From an uncultured Roseateles sp. (GTDB lineage: Bacteria; Pseudomonadota; Gammaproteobacteria; Burkholderiales; Burkholderiaceae), in NCBI GenBank assembly GCA_946886855.1, contig CAMPJJ010000027.1, forward strand, positions 1 to 52,212: a stretch of 52,212 nucleotides of DNA. The letters are read 5' to 3'. Under the pieces are notes generated by a model. It was not told the origin of the DNA. It ran no database searches and was given only the letters and a program-made list of their open reading frames with translations. Position numbers and translations under genes: made by a program. This document shows positions 8,540 to 18,800 of the stretch, piece by piece (the stretch's first letter is position 1; every line of letters starts with the position of its first letter).

Positions 8540-9858
8540 CGCGGGTGAACGAAACCCACGCGCCGGACCTGCGCAGCTGGGTCGGGTCCGCGAACGAGGA
8601 CACGACGGATTTCCCGATCCAGAATTTGCCCTTCGGCGTCTTCCGCCGGCGCGGCTCCTCCGGGCCGTTTGGGGGCGGCGTGGCCATCGGGGACCAGATC
8701 CTCGACCTGGCCGCCGCGGCCGCCAGCGGCGCACTCGCCGGCGATGCGCGGGATGCCGCGGTGGCCGCCTCGCGCAAGCGCCTCAACGACTTCATGGCCA
8801 TGGGGCCCGCCGCGTGGTCGGCGCTGCGCCTGGCGCTCTCGCGCGCGCTGCGCACGGGAGCCACGGAGCGCGGCAGGTTGGAGGGATGCCTTCTTGCCCA
8901 GCGCTCGGCCGAATACGCCCTGCCCGCGGCCATCGGCGACTACACCGACTTCTACATCGGCATCCACCATGCCACCGCCGTCGGCCGGTTGTTCCGGCCG
9001 GACGCACCGCTGCTTCCGAACTACAAATGGGTTCCCATCGGGTACCACGGCCGCAGTTCCTCCGTGGTCGTCAGCGGCGAACCGATCTACCGCCCGCTCG
9101 GCCAGAGCAGGGCCGAGGCCGGCGACCCGGAATTCGGTCCGAGCAGGCGCCTGGACTACGAACTGGAGCTCGGTTTCCTGGTGGGCCCGGGCAACCGGCG
9201 CGGCGAGCCCATTGCCATCGGCAGCGCCGAGAGCCACCTGTTCGGGGTCGCGCTGTTCAACGATTGGTCGGCGCGCGACATCCAGCCCTGGGAGTACCAG
9301 CCGCTGGGGCCCTTCCTGTCCAAGAACTTCGGCAGCACGCTCGCCCCGTGGGTCGTGACATTTGAGGCGCTGGCGCCGTTCCGGGCCGCTTGTCCGCGTG
9401 CGCCCGGCGACCCCGAGCCATTGCCCTATCTGAATTCCGAACGGAACCGGGCCAGCGGCTCGGTCGATGTGCAGCTCGAGGTGCTGCTCCAGACCGAGGC
9501 GATGGCCCGGTCGGGCCTGCTGCCAGCGCGCCTGTCGCGCTCGAGCTTCGTGGAGGCCGCCTACTGGACCCCCGCCCAGCTCGTGGCCCACCACACGGTC
9601 GGCGGCTGCAACCTCGCGCCTGGCGACCTGCTCGGATCGGGCACGCTGTCCGGGCCACATCCAGAACAGGCCGGCTCGCTCCTCGAGCGGACTGCCGGTG
9701 GACGGCAGGCCATCGCCCTGCCCTCGGGCGAGCACAGAACCTTCCTGGAGGACGGCGACACCGTCATCCTGCGCGCCTGGTGCGAACGCAGCGGAGCGCG
9801 ACGCATCGGCTTCGGCGCATGCGCCAGCACCATCCACGCGCCGAAGCGCGCACCCTAG
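8536..9858 (+). CDS. fahA: Fumarylacetoacetase
   Basis: Hydrolyses fumarylacetoacetate to fumarate and acetoacetate, the last step of homogentisate breakdown. 440 residues: N-terminal FAA domain ([23 protein letters not shown]), then the catalytic domain with [15 protein letters not shown] (Asp metal ligand and His base), [10 protein letters not shown] (two Glu ligands) and [11 protein letters not shown] (Asp ligand). Starts inside the stop of hmgA (ATGA overlap), so translation is coupled. The maleylacetoacetate isomerase normally needed between the two enzymes is not in this window. Confidence 0.95.
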   Translation: MTRVNETHAPDLRSWVGSANEDTTDFPIQNLPFGVFRRRGSSGPFGGGVAIGDQILDLAAAAASGALAGDARDAAVAASRKRLNDFMAMGPAAWSALRLALSRALRTGATERGRLEGCLLAQRSAEYALPAAIGDYTDFYIGIHHATAVGRLFRPDAPLLPNYKWVPIGYHGRSSSVVVSGEPIYRPLGQSRAEAGDPEFGPSRRLDYELELGFLVGPGNRRGEPIAIGSAESHLFGVALFNDWSARDIQPWEYQPLGPFLSKNFGSTLAPWVVTFEALAPFRAACPRAPGDPEPLPYLNSERNRASGSVDVQLEVLLQTEAMARSGLLPARLSRSSFVEAAYWTPAQLVAHHTVGGCNLAPGDLLGSGTLSGPHPEQAGSLLERTAGGRQAIALPSGEHRTFLEDGDTVILRAWCERSGARRIGFGACASTIHAPKRAP

Positions 9859-9925
9859 CCTCGCCGCGCGCTGCCCTGCACTGCCAAGCTGGCACCCGGG
9901 CGCGTCCTGCAATTCAGCGGCGAGG
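9859..9925. terminator. Possible bidirectional terminator between convergent genes
   Basis: CCTCGCCGC (9859-9867) can pair with GCGGCGAGG (9917-9925), and a small TGCCA-AGC-TGGCA hairpin lies inside. It fills the gap between the convergent fahA and DUF6455 genes. There is no T-run, so a classic intrinsic terminator is not shown. Confidence 0.3.
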
Positions 9926-10210
9926 CAGGTTGGGACACTCGCTGACCGGCGTCGTGTGCCCGGCCGCCAGGCGCTGCGCGCATGCCGGCGCGTGGTCGCA
10001 GAACGTGCACCGGACTTCCGCCGCCCGGGTCGCCGGCAGGTCGTCCTGGGTCCTTGCCGCCTGCACCTGACGCCGGGCGGTGAACTTCCGCAGTTCCAGC
10101 GCGCCGGGATGCCGGAGCCTCCACCACTCGGGTTGCAGGTTCAGCCACAGCAGCGTGGCCGCACCGCCAAGAAGCGTCAAAATCACGAGAATCCCCAGAA
10201 GCTTGTCCAT
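9914..10210 (-). CDS. DUF6455-like membrane-anchored cysteine-rich protein
   Basis: A 98-residue protein. The N-terminal helix MDKLLGILVILTLLGGAATLLWL should anchor it in the inner membrane. The C-terminal half carries four cysteines in the order CTFC, then PAC, then SEC, matching the short DUF6455 domain, which is uncharacterised and may bind metal or a cluster. ATG 10210 follows AAAGGAACGATC. A strong promoter and a perfect copy of the recurring dyad lie about 90 bases upstream, so it probably belongs to the same regulon as the hemerythrin/phthalate operon. Function unknown. Confidence 0.7.
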   Translation of the reverse strand: MDKLLGILVILTLLGGAATLLWLNLQPEWWRLRHPGALELRKFTARRQVQAARTQDDLPATRAAEVRCTFCDHAPACAQRLAAGHTTPVSECPNLPRR

Positions 10211-10295
10211 GATCGTTCCTTTCTGCCATCGTCGGCGGATGCAGGCTGGGCGGCCCTGCAGGTTCTGCCGTCTCCGCAGGCGCAGGCGATTTTTT

Positions 10296-10309
10296 GTTAG
10301 TCGCCTAAC
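10296..10309. promoter_or_regulatory. TTAG-N4-CTAA operator, perfect copy
   Basis: GTTAGTCGCCTAAC, a 14-base dyad with 5-base arms. The 17 bases 10292-10308 (TTTTGTTAGTCGCCTAA) are identical to 47030-47046 in front of the hemerythrin gene. It covers the predicted transcription start, a position for repression. Confidence 0.65.
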
Positions 10310-10313
10310 TATT

Positions 10314-10342
10314 AATCTAGGCCTGCCGCGGCCGGCCGTCAA
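10314..10342 (-). promoter_or_regulatory. Predicted sigma-70 promoter of the DUF6455 gene
   Basis: On the minus strand, TTGACG (10342-10337), a 17-base spacer, then TAGATT (10319-10314). The start of transcription would fall near 10307, inside the dyad at 10296-10309. Confidence 0.6.
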
Positions 10343-10615
10343 CCGCCGCGGGCGGCGTCCTGGACGAATGTTGATCTCGCGCAAACCCGGACGCACCCGC
10401 GCCGCCCTCCGACGCGGGGGATCCGCGGGTACGGCCGGAAGCGATCCACCGCTGCGGCCCTCCTCTCCCGCCGGCGGATGTCGTGCGCCGCAGACCCATC
10501 CGCGCCCCGAGGCACATGCAGGTACGGCCGGGGCACATGGCCGGTCGCTCCACGCGCGGCGGCGCGGCCGCCAATGCGCAGCGGCGCTGGGATCCGAGCC
10601 GTCCCGGCCGCGTAC

Positions 10616-11782
10616 TCAGCGCAGCATGCGTCCGTTGTGCGTCATCACCAGGATGTCGGCCACGTCGATGCCGCTGGCGATCTTTCCCTCGGTCGGCGCG
10701 GAGAAGGAGACGCCGCCGAGGGACACCCCCTGCATCGCGCGCAGGGTGGCCTGGAGCGCGGGGCGCGTCAGCCCGGGTGCGCGCCGCAGGCCTTCCAGCA
10801 GCACCTGCGCGTTGATGTAGCCTTCGAACGAACTGAGGGACAGCCGGTCGTAGTTCCGGGCCTTCATCGCTGCCTGGTATTCGCGCGCCAGGGGAAGCAG
10901 CGTCGCATAGGGGTTCGGCACGACGCTGGAGAAGGCCGTGCCAACCGCATCGGCGCCCACTTGCTCCCACACCGAGCGCTCATCGACCGTGGAAAGGCAG
11001 ACCATCTGCGCCCACAGTTTCGTCGCCACCTTGGCGCGGATGGCGGCGATCCCGGTCGCGGTCACGCCACCGACCACTACTACGTCGGCGCCGCTGCGCT
11101 CGATGCTCCGCGCCTGCTCGGTGTAGTCGGTGGCGTCCCGCGCATAGGGCACGGCGGCGACGAGCGGCAGTCCCTGCGCCTTCAGCACCGACTCGAACTG
11201 CGCGCGGAACGCCGTGCCCGAGTTGTCGGTCGCGTGCAGCACGGCGAAGCGGCTCCGGCCAATGGTGGGAAACAACGCGGCGATCGCGCGGGTCTCCGCG
11301 TCGAACGTCGCTCGCACATGGGTGACGATCTCGGTCCCCGGGCGGCGGAATGCATCGTTTCCGTGCAGCACGCCGACGATCGGCACGCCCGCGCGGGTCG
11401 CCGCCGGAATGGCGGCGCCGATGATCGGGCCGCCGAACAAAGAGGTCACCGCGACGACGGATTCCCTTGCCGCCAGCGACCCGATGGCCTCGACGGTCTT
11501 CTCGGCCTGGTACCCGTTGTCGATGGCCAGGAGCTTGACGGGCTGCCCCCGGATCCCTCCAGCGCGGTTCGCCTGTTCGAGCGCTCCGTCCACGCCCTGC
11601 CTGATCATCTCGGCCTGGCGCGCCTGTCCTCCCTGCAAAGGAAGCAGCATCGCGATCTGGATCTCGCGCGCCGCCGCCCGCGCTCGGAACGGCAATCCGA
11701 CGGCCGCCGCTGCGAGCACCCCTCCGATGCACGAAAAGGTGCGGCGCCGCGCTCGGTCGGTACCCGTAGGTTCAGTGTTCAT
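10616..11782 (-). CDS. Branched-chain-amino-acid-type ABC receptor, orphan
   Basis: A periplasmic binding protein of the LivJ/HAAT family (Peripla_BP_6), 388 residues. An Arg-rich N-terminus (TDRARRRTFSCIGGVLAAAA) followed by ARAAAREIQIAMLLPLQGG suggests export, possibly by Tat. Further family blocks: QGVDGALEQANRAGGI, AVTSLFGGPIIGAAIPAA, and the C-terminal YINAQVLLEGLRRAPG. ATG 11782 follows GGAGAGAGG. No permease or ATPase genes are adjacent. In such islands these receptors often bind aromatic acids; the ligand here is unknown. Confidence 0.88.
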   Translation of the reverse strand: MNTEPTGTDRARRRTFSCIGGVLAAAAVGLPFRARAAAREIQIAMLLPLQGGQARQAEMIRQGVDGALEQANRAGGIRGQPVKLLAIDNGYQAEKTVEAIGSLAARESVVAVTSLFGGPIIGAAIPAATRAGVPIVGVLHGNDAFRRPGTEIVTHVRATFDAETRAIAALFPTIGRSRFAVLHATDNSGTAFRAQFESVLKAQGLPLVAAVPYARDATDYTEQARSIERSGADVVVVGGVTATGIAAIRAKVATKLWAQMVCLSTVDERSVWEQVGADAVGTAFSSVVPNPYATLLPLAREYQAAMKARNYDRLSLSSFEGYINAQVLLEGLRRAPGLTRPALQATLRAMQGVSLGGVSFSAPTEGKIASGIDVADILVMTHNGRMLR

Positions 11783-12113
11783 TGTCTGCCTCTCTCCATC
11801 ATTGGTGCGCGCGATCGGTGCCGCAGCCCCACGCCGGCCGGTCGCGCTGACTTTTTGCGAGGCGACTCTAAACACTTTGTCGCGCGCTTGATAGATTGAG
11901 TCTCAGTCAATGTGAGTCCGCCGCGCGGGTGCGACTTCCGCACGGACAGAGGCCTGCATCGCCGGGCGGGGTACTGCCCGCATGCGTCCTGCATCTCGCC
12001 GAGGGCGGCTGCGCCGCACCGGGCCATATGCGCCGAAAGGCCGTGGCCTGCAAGGCTGTCACCACGGACGGCCCGGCGGGCATCGGACACGCCGAGCCGG
12101 GCCGACCGGGCCT
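11783..12113. other. Spacer of 331 bases
   Basis: Between the receptor start and the end of the lig-operon LysR gene. Apart from the ATTGA/TCAAT dyad I see nothing coding. Confidence 0.5.
11895..11911. promoter_or_regulatory. ATTGA-N7-TCAAT inverted repeat
   Basis: ATTGA (11895-11899) and TCAAT (11907-11911) around GTCTCAG, about 113 bases upstream of the receptor start at 11782. It differs from the TTAG dyad and could be the operator of another regulator. Confidence 0.35.
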
Positions 12114-13025
12114 TCACGCCGGCCGGAGGACTTCGGAGACCGTCAGCCGCACCAGGTCCAGCGTGGTCTTCTGGACCTGCGTGGCGGGGCGTTGCAGGCT
12201 GGTCGCCAGGGACAGCGCTATGCGCAGCGGCGGCGCACCGATGACCTGGGCGCTGTAGGCAGAAGGAACAGGCGAATTGAGCAGCGCGTTGCGCGGCAGC
12301 ACCGCGTACCCGGCCCCGTCGGCCACCATGTCCAGGATGGCGGCGACCCCGTCGATCTCCAGCGCGATCTCGGGCCGGCAGCCGATGAGCGCCATCTCGG
12401 CTTCCACGTGCATGCGGATCGCGTTGGGGCGCGAGGGAATGACCAGCGGCAGCCGCGCGAGCTCGGCGAGCGCGATGGGGCCGGGCGGCGGGTCCTCGGC
12501 CAGCCCGCGCGGGCGGGCGCGCACGAGCAGCAGATCCTCGTCCATGAGGTGCGACACATCCACATCGCGCACCGGCTGGCCGTTGTAGAGCACGACGATG
12601 TCCAGGCGACCGCTGACCAGTCCTCTCAGGAGTTCGCTCGAAAGCCCTTCGCTGATCGAGAGCCGAGCCTCCGGCAATTCCTTGCGGAAGGCGCGCATGA
12701 GCGGCACCGCCATCGCGCGCGCCACGCTGCTGGGCAGCCCGATGGCGACGGCGCCCGAGACGCCGCCGCGCAGGCGCTCCATGTCCTCCCGCGCCCGGGC
12801 CATCTGGTGCAGGATGCCCCGCCCATGGTCGACCAGCAACCGGCCCGCCTCCGTGGGCGTGACGCCGCGGCCATTGCGCACCAGCAGGTTCTGGCGCAGC
12901 TCCACCTCCAGCAGGCGCACCTGCCGGCTCAGGGCCGACTGGGCCATGCCGAGGGCCGCCGCGGCATGGGTGAAGCTGCCCATTTCGGCGACCCGCACAA
13001 AGTACTCGAGCTGCTTCAGATCCAT
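12114..13025 (-). CDS. LysR-type regulator of the protocatechuate 4,5-cleavage operon
   Basis: A 303-residue LysR regulator. MDLKQLEYFVRVAEMGSFT and ALGMAQSALSRQVRLLE form the DNA-binding domain; the effector domain follows, with GLPSSVARAMAVPL and YAVLPRNALL. ATG 13025 gives the normal family N-terminus; the frame extends further upstream without family resemblance. It is divergent from the lig operon with a 95-base gap, so it is the likely counterpart of LigR/PmdR. Effector unknown. Confidence 0.9.
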   Translation of the reverse strand: MDLKQLEYFVRVAEMGSFTHAAAALGMAQSALSRQVRLLEVELRQNLLVRNGRGVTPTEAGRLLVDHGRGILHQMARAREDMERLRGGVSGAVAIGLPSSVARAMAVPLMRAFRKELPEARLSISEGLSSELLRGLVSGRLDIVVLYNGQPVRDVDVSHLMDEDLLLVRARPRGLAEDPPPGPIALAELARLPLVIPSRPNAIRMHVEAEMALIGCRPEIALEIDGVAAILDMVADGAGYAVLPRNALLNSPVPSAYSAQVIGAPPLRIALSLATSLQRPATQVQKTTLDLVRLTVSEVLRPA

Positions 13026-13120
13026 CGACAAATGAGATATCTGGTAGACCAATCCGCCACTTCTTGTATAGCTGGAATTGCAGCAGAATACCCCAAAATA
13101 CTTAGCCACCAAACAATCCT
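13026..13120. promoter_or_regulatory. Divergent promoter region of the lig operon
   Basis: A 95-base AT-rich gap between divergent starts, containing TTGTAT (13064-13069) as a possible -35 and AT-rich stretches near 13086-13103. A LysR site is expected, but no single box stands out. ATG 13121 has no clear Shine-Dalgarno. Confidence 0.45.
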
Positions 13121-13810
13121 ATGAATGCTCCGCTTCGTGGAATCTCCTCCATGGCCACCCGCCAGGTGTTGGCCGAGCTGCTGGCCGCCTACGAGCAGCA
13201 GACCGGCCAGCGCGCAGCCATCGAGGCCGTGGGCGGCGTGGACGCGGCCAAGCGGGTGCAGGCCGGCGAGGCTTTCGACGTGGTGGTGCTTGCCTCTGAC
13301 GCCATCGACAAGCTCATCGCGGCCGGCGCCGTCGTGGCCGGCAGCAGGACCGACTGGGTGCGCTCCGGCGTGGCCGTGGCGGTGCGCGCGGGCGCGCCGC
13401 TGCCCGACATCGGCTCGGAAGACGCAGTGCGCAGTGCCGTGCTGGCCGCGCGCAGCATCAGCTATTCCACCGGCCCGAGCGGCGTGGCGCTGGCGAAACT
13501 GTTCGAGCGCTGGGGCATTGCCGACCAGGTGGCCGGCCGCATGGTGCAGGCCCCGCCCGGCGTGCCCGTGGGCTCCCTGGTGGCACGTGGCGATGTGGAG
13601 CTCGGCTTCCAGCAACTGAGCGAGCTGCTGCACGTGGAGGGCATCACCATCGTGGGCCCGCTGCCGCCTGCGATCCAGATCACCACCATTTTTTCATCGG
13701 GCGTCGCTGCCTCCAGCCAGCAGCCCGAGGCCGCCAAGGCGCTGCTCGACTTCTTCGCATCGCCAGCGGCGGCCGAAGCCAAGCAACGCCAGGGCATGGA
13801 CCCTGCCTGA
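13121..13810 (+). CDS. Receptor-fold (ModA-like) protein without signal peptide, first gene of the lig operon
   Basis: A 229-residue protein with the type II periplasmic-binding fold (SBP_bac_11/ModA-like): EAVGGVDAAKRVQAGEAFDVVVLASDAID, SISYSTGPSGVAL, VARGDVELGFQQLSELL. There is no signal peptide or lipobox, so it should stay in the cytoplasm, and no transporter genes accompany it. Similar stand-alone proteins recur in protocatechuate 4,5-cleavage operons under vague names. It occupies a position where some pmd operons have the PrpF-type isomerase PmdU/LigU, which is missing here. Candidate roles are a ligand sensor, an intermediate-binding protein or an unrecognised isomerase; none is shown. 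Confidence 0.8.
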   Translation: MNAPLRGISSMATRQVLAELLAAYEQQTGQRAAIEAVGGVDAAKRVQAGEAFDVVVLASDAIDKLIAAGAVVAGSRTDWVRSGVAVAVRAGAPLPDIGSEDAVRSAVLAARSISYSTGPSGVALAKLFERWGIADQVAGRMVQAPPGVPVGSLVARGDVELGFQQLSELLHVEGITIVGPLPPAIQITTIFSSGVAASSQQPEAAKALLDFFASPAAAEAKQRQGMDPA

Positions 13811-13843
13811 ACCCGAACACCAAGATCCAAGGAGCACAACGCA

Positions 13844-14878
13844 ATGAGCCTCATCATCGACTGCCATGGCCACTACACCACGGCACCCAAGGCGCTGGAG
13901 AACTGGCGCAACCAGCAGATCGCCGGCATCAAGGACCCGGCCGCCATGCCCAAGGTCGCCGATTTGCAGATCAGCGACGACGAGCTGCGCGAGTCCATCG
14001 AGACCAACCAGCTGCGCCTGATGAAGGAGCGCGGCAGCGACATCACGCTGTTCTCGCCGCGCGCCAGTTTCATGGCCCACCACATCGGCGACTTCAATGT
14101 CTCCAGCACCTGGGCGGCCATCTGCAACGAGCTGTGCCACCGCGTCTCCACCCTGTTCCCCGACAACTTCGTGCCCGTGGCCATGCTGCCGCAAAGCCCC
14201 GGGGTGGACCCCGCGACCTGCATCCCCGAGCTGGAGAAGTGCGTCAAGGAATACGGCGCGGTGGGCATCAACCTCAACCCCGACCCCTCGGGCGGCCACT
14301 GGACCAGCCCGCCGCTGACCGACCGCCACTGGTACCCCATCTACGAGAAGATGGTGGAGTACGACCTGCCCGCCATGATCCACGTGAGCACCAGCTGCAA
14401 CGCGTGCTTCCACACCACGGGCGCGCACTACCTGAACGCCGACACCACGGCCTTCATGCAGTGCATCCAGGGCGACCTGTTCAAGGACTTCCCCACGCTC
14501 AAGTTCCTGATCCCGCACGGCGGCGGTGCCGTGCCCTACCACTGGGGCCGTTTCCGCGGCCTGGCGCAGGAGATGAAGAAGCCCCTGCTCGAAGACCACC
14601 TGCTGAACAACATCTTCTTCGACACCTGCGTGTACCACCAGCCGGGCATCGACCTGCTGAACACCGTGATCCCGGTGAAGAACGTGCTGTTCGCCTCCGA
14701 AATGATCGGCGCGGTGCGCGGCATCGACCCCACCACCGGCCACTACTACGACGACACCAAGCGCTACATCGAAGCGTCGAAGATCCTGAGCGGCGACGAC
14801 AAGCACCAGATCTACGAAGGCAATGTGCGCCGCGTGTTCTCCCGACTCGATTCACGACTGAAGGCAAAGGGGCTCTGA
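13844..14878 (+). CDS. ligJ: 4-oxalomesaconate hydratase (LigJ type)
   Basis: Hydrates the 4-oxalomesaconate isomer to 4-carboxy-4-hydroxy-2-oxoadipate in the protocatechuate 4,5-cleavage pathway. 344 residues of the amidohydrolase fold: zinc ligands H8 and H10 in DCHGHYTT, a further His in the AMIHVS strand, and Glu in FASEMIG. The family blocks [15 protein letters not shown] and [18 protein letters not shown] are present. AAGGAGCACAACGCA precedes ATG 13844. It is followed after one base by ligK. Confidence 0.93.
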   Translation: MSLIIDCHGHYTTAPKALENWRNQQIAGIKDPAAMPKVADLQISDDELRESIETNQLRLMKERGSDITLFSPRASFMAHHIGDFNVSSTWAAICNELCHRVSTLFPDNFVPVAMLPQSPGVDPATCIPELEKCVKEYGAVGINLNPDPSGGHWTSPPLTDRHWYPIYEKMVEYDLPAMIHVSTSCNACFHTTGAHYLNADTTAFMQCIQGDLFKDFPTLKFLIPHGGGAVPYHWGRFRGLAQEMKKPLLEDHLLNNIFFDTCVYHQPGIDLLNTVIPVKNVLFASEMIGAVRGIDPTTGHYYDDTKRYIEASKILSGDDKHQIYEGNVRRVFSRLDSRLKAKGL

Positions 14879-14879
14879 C

Positions 14880-15563
14880 ATGTACGAATTAGGCGTTGTC
14901 TACCGCAACATCACCCGCGCCGATCGCGCAGCCGCTGACGGCCTGGCTGCCCTCGGCTCGGCTACCGTGCACGAGGCCATGGGCCGCGTGGGCCTGCTCA
15001 AGCCCTACATGCGCCCCATCTACGGCGGCCAGCAGGTCAGCGGCACAGCCGTCACCGTGCTGCTGCAGCCCGGCGACAACTGGATGATGCACGTGGCGGC
15101 CGAGCAGATCCAGCCCGGCGACGTGGTGGTGGCGGCCGTCACCTCCGAATGCACCGATGGCTATTTCGGCGACCTGCTGGCCACCTCGTTCCAGGCGCGC
15201 GGTGCGCGGGCGCTCATCATCGACGCCGGCGTGCGCGACGTGAAGACCCTGCAGGAGATGAATTTCCCCGTGTGGAGCCGCGCCATTTCCAGCAAGGGCA
15301 CGATCAAGGCCACGCTGGGCTCGGTCAACATCCCGGTGGTGTGCGCCGGCATGTGGGTCACGCCGGGCGACGTGATCGTGGCCGACGACGATGGCGTGGT
15401 CTGCGTGCCCGCCGCGCGCGCCGCCGAGACGCTCGAGGCCGCGCGCAAGCGCGAGAGCTTCGAGGGCGAGAAACGCGCCAAGCTCGCCTCGGGCGTGCTC
15501 GGCCTGGATATGTACAACATGCGCCCCGGGCTCGAAAAGGCCGGGCTGCGCTACATCGACTGA
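14880..15563 (+). CDS. ligK: 4-hydroxy-4-methyl-2-oxoglutarate/4-carboxy-4-hydroxy-2-oxoadipate aldolase (LigK type)
   Basis: Splits 4-carboxy-4-hydroxy-2-oxoadipate into pyruvate and oxaloacetate, the final lig step. 227 residues of the RraA-like class II aldolase fold. The signature Asp-X20-Arg-Asp runs from GDLLAT to DAGVRD and binds the divalent metal and substrate. Other blocks: [26 protein letters not shown], and the C-terminal [20 protein letters not shown]. Tight spacing to ligJ (one base) supports coupling. Confidence 0.93.
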   Translation: MYELGVVYRNITRADRAAADGLAALGSATVHEAMGRVGLLKPYMRPIYGGQQVSGTAVTVLLQPGDNWMMHVAAEQIQPGDVVVAAVTSECTDGYFGDLLATSFQARGARALIIDAGVRDVKTLQEMNFPVWSRAISSKGTIKATLGSVNIPVVCAGMWVTPGDVIVADDDGVVCVPAARAAETLEAARKRESFEGEKRAKLASGVLGLDMYNMRPGLEKAGLRYID

Positions 15564-15574
15564 GGACCTACGCC

Positions 15575-16507
15575 ATGCCCATCCCCGCATCGGCGCAGGA
15601 CTGGCACATCGGCCTCGTCGGCTACGGCGAGGTCGGCCGCATTCTCTGCGAGGACCTGCGCGCCCAGGGGCTGCGCGTCTCGGCCTACGACCGCAAGCTC
15701 GGCGGTGCGCTACAACGGCCCTTGTTGGAGCACGCGCGGGCCCATGGCGTCGAGTTGCTCGACAGCCACGCCCGGCTCGCGGCCACTGCCGACTTCGTGA
15801 TCAGCGCCGTCACCGCCAGCCAGACGCTGGACGTGGCCCGGGCGTGCGCTCCGCAGGTGCGCAAGGAAGCCTTCTATCTGGACTTCAACTCGGCCTCCCC
15901 GGGTGCCAAGCAGGCGGCCGGCGCGCTGATTGATGCGGCCGGTGCCCGGTACGTCGAAGGCGCGGTGATGACCAGCATTCCACCTTACCGCATCAAGGTG
16001 CCGCTGCTGCTGGGCGGCGCCTCGGCCAGGGCGCTGGCCGAGGCCATCGCGCCGCTGGGCTTCGTCGCCAAGGTCGTCAGCGACCGGCTGGGCGTGGCCT
16101 CGGCCACCAAGATGTGCCGCAGCGTGATGGTCAAGGGCCTGGAGGCGATGGTGATCGAGAGCTTCACGGCCGCGCGGCACTACGGCGTGGAGGACGCGGT
16201 CATCGCCTCGCTCCAGGAGACCTTTCCCGGCATCGACTGGGAGAAGCAGGGCGCCTATTTCTTCCAGCGCGTGATCGAGCATGGCCGCCGCCGCAGCGAG
16301 GAGATGCACGAGTCCGCGAACACGGTGCGCGAAGCGGGCATGCCCGCCTTCTCCGCGCAGGGCACAGCCGAGCGCCAGGCCTGGATGGCGGACCGCGCGG
16401 ACGCCGGGTCGTTCGGCGAACGCGGCGCTCCGGGATTCGCGCGCGCCGCCGACTGGCGCGCCGAGGCCGACCGCCTGTTGCAATCTCTCAAGGAACCCAC
16501 CGCATGA
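15575..16507 (+). CDS. NAD(P)-dependent 6PGDH-like dehydrogenase with DUF1932 C-terminus
   Basis: A 310-residue protein of the beta-hydroxyacid dehydrogenase superfamily. GLVGYGEVGRILCEDLR near the N-terminus is the Rossmann dinucleotide site; the second half (SATKMCRSVMVKGLEAMVIES) matches the DUF1932 helical domain. It sits inside the lig operon between ligK and ligI and overlaps ligI by ATGA, so it is expected to be translated with the pathway. No step of the known 4,5-cleavage pathway needs it. Possible roles: processing of a side product or of a hydroxyacid/ketoacid intermediate. Confidence 0.85.
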   Translation: MPIPASAQDWHIGLVGYGEVGRILCEDLRAQGLRVSAYDRKLGGALQRPLLEHARAHGVELLDSHARLAATADFVISAVTASQTLDVARACAPQVRKEAFYLDFNSASPGAKQAAGALIDAAGARYVEGAVMTSIPPYRIKVPLLLGGASARALAEAIAPLGFVAKVVSDRLGVASATKMCRSVMVKGLEAMVIESFTAARHYGVEDAVIASLQETFPGIDWEKQGAYFFQRVIEHGRRRSEEMHESANTVREAGMPAFSAQGTAERQAWMADRADAGSFGERGAPGFARAADWRAEADRLLQSLKEPTA

Positions 16508-17424
16508 GCACTTTCACGAAAACCCCAGGCTGGCTCGACTGGTACGCCGGACCCAGCAAGCCCCGCTTCCAGGTGCCGCCCGGCAGCGTGGACGCGCACT
16601 GCCACGTGTTCGGCCCGGGCGCGGAGTTCCCCTACGCGCCCGAGCGCAAGTACACGCCCTGCGATGCCTCGAAGCACGAGCTGTACGCGCTGCGCGACCA
16701 CCTGGGCTTTGCCCGCAACGTGGTGGTGCAGGCCACCTGCCACGGCGCCGACAACCGCGCCATGGTCGATGCCTGCCTGTCCAGCGGTGGCAAGGCGCGC
16801 GGCGTGGCCACGGTCAAGCGCTCGGTGACCGATGAAGAATTGCAGGCCCTGCACGCCGCCGGTGTGCGCGGCGTGCGCTTCAACTTCGTCAAGCGCCTGG
16901 TGGACTTCACGCCCAAGGACGAGCTGCTGGAGATCGCCGGCCGCATCGCCAAGCTCGGCTGGCATGTGGTGATCTACTTCGAGGCGGTGGACCTGCCCGA
17001 GCTGTGGGATTTCTTCACGGCCTTGCCTACCACCGTGGTGGTGGACCACATGGGCCGGCCCGACGTGACCAAGCCCATCGATGGGCCCGAGTTCGAGCTG
17101 TTCCTGAAGTTCATGCGCCAGCACCCCAACGTGTGGAGCAAGGTCAGTTGCCCCGAGCGCCTGTCGGTCACCGGGCCGAAGGCGCTCAACGGCGAGCAGG
17201 CGGCCTACCAGGACGTGGTGCCGTTCGCGCGAAAGGTGGTGGAGGAGTTCCCCGACCGCGTGCTCTGGGGCACCGACTGGCCGCACCCCAACCTCAAGGA
17301 CCACATGCCCGACGACGGCCTGCTGGTGGACTTCATCCCCCACATCGCGCCCACGGCCGAGCTGCAAAAGAAGCTGCTCGTGGACAACCCCATGCGCCTG
17401 TATTGGCCCGAAGAGGCGAAGTAA
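16504..17424 (+). CDS. ligI: 2-pyrone-4,6-dicarboxylate hydrolase (LigI type)
   Basis: Opens the lactone 2-pyrone-4,6-dicarboxylate to 4-oxalomesaconate. 306 residues of the metal-independent amidohydrolase group: VDAHCHVFGPG near residue 30, FNFVKRL, VVDHMGRPD, and the catalytic Asp in LWGTDWPHPN near residue 250. Starts within the stop of the preceding gene (ATGA). A paralogue with the same motifs lies at 22811-23725, outside this operon. Confidence 0.94.
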   Translation: MSTFTKTPGWLDWYAGPSKPRFQVPPGSVDAHCHVFGPGAEFPYAPERKYTPCDASKHELYALRDHLGFARNVVVQATCHGADNRAMVDACLSSGGKARGVATVKRSVTDEELQALHAAGVRGVRFNFVKRLVDFTPKDELLEIAGRIAKLGWHVVIYFEAVDLPELWDFFTALPTTVVVDHMGRPDVTKPIDGPEFELFLKFMRQHPNVWSKVSCPERLSVTGPKALNGEQAAYQDVVPFARKVVEEFPDRVLWGTDWPHPNLKDHMPDDGLLVDFIPHIAPTAELQKKLLVDNPMRLYWPEEAK

Positions 17425-17436
17425 GGAGAGCGCGCC

Positions 17437-18760
<1,324 letters not shown>

Positions 18761-18800
18761 GGCTGGCTGATTTCGAATCAACCCGTAAAGGACCCCCACC

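Larger units (their letters stand above)
10211..10615. other. Spacer of 405 bases with promoter and operator
   Basis: Holds the DUF6455 promoter and operator in its left third. The rest, towards the end of the ABC-type receptor gene, shows no coding sequence or T-tailed hairpin that I can support. Confidence 0.5.
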
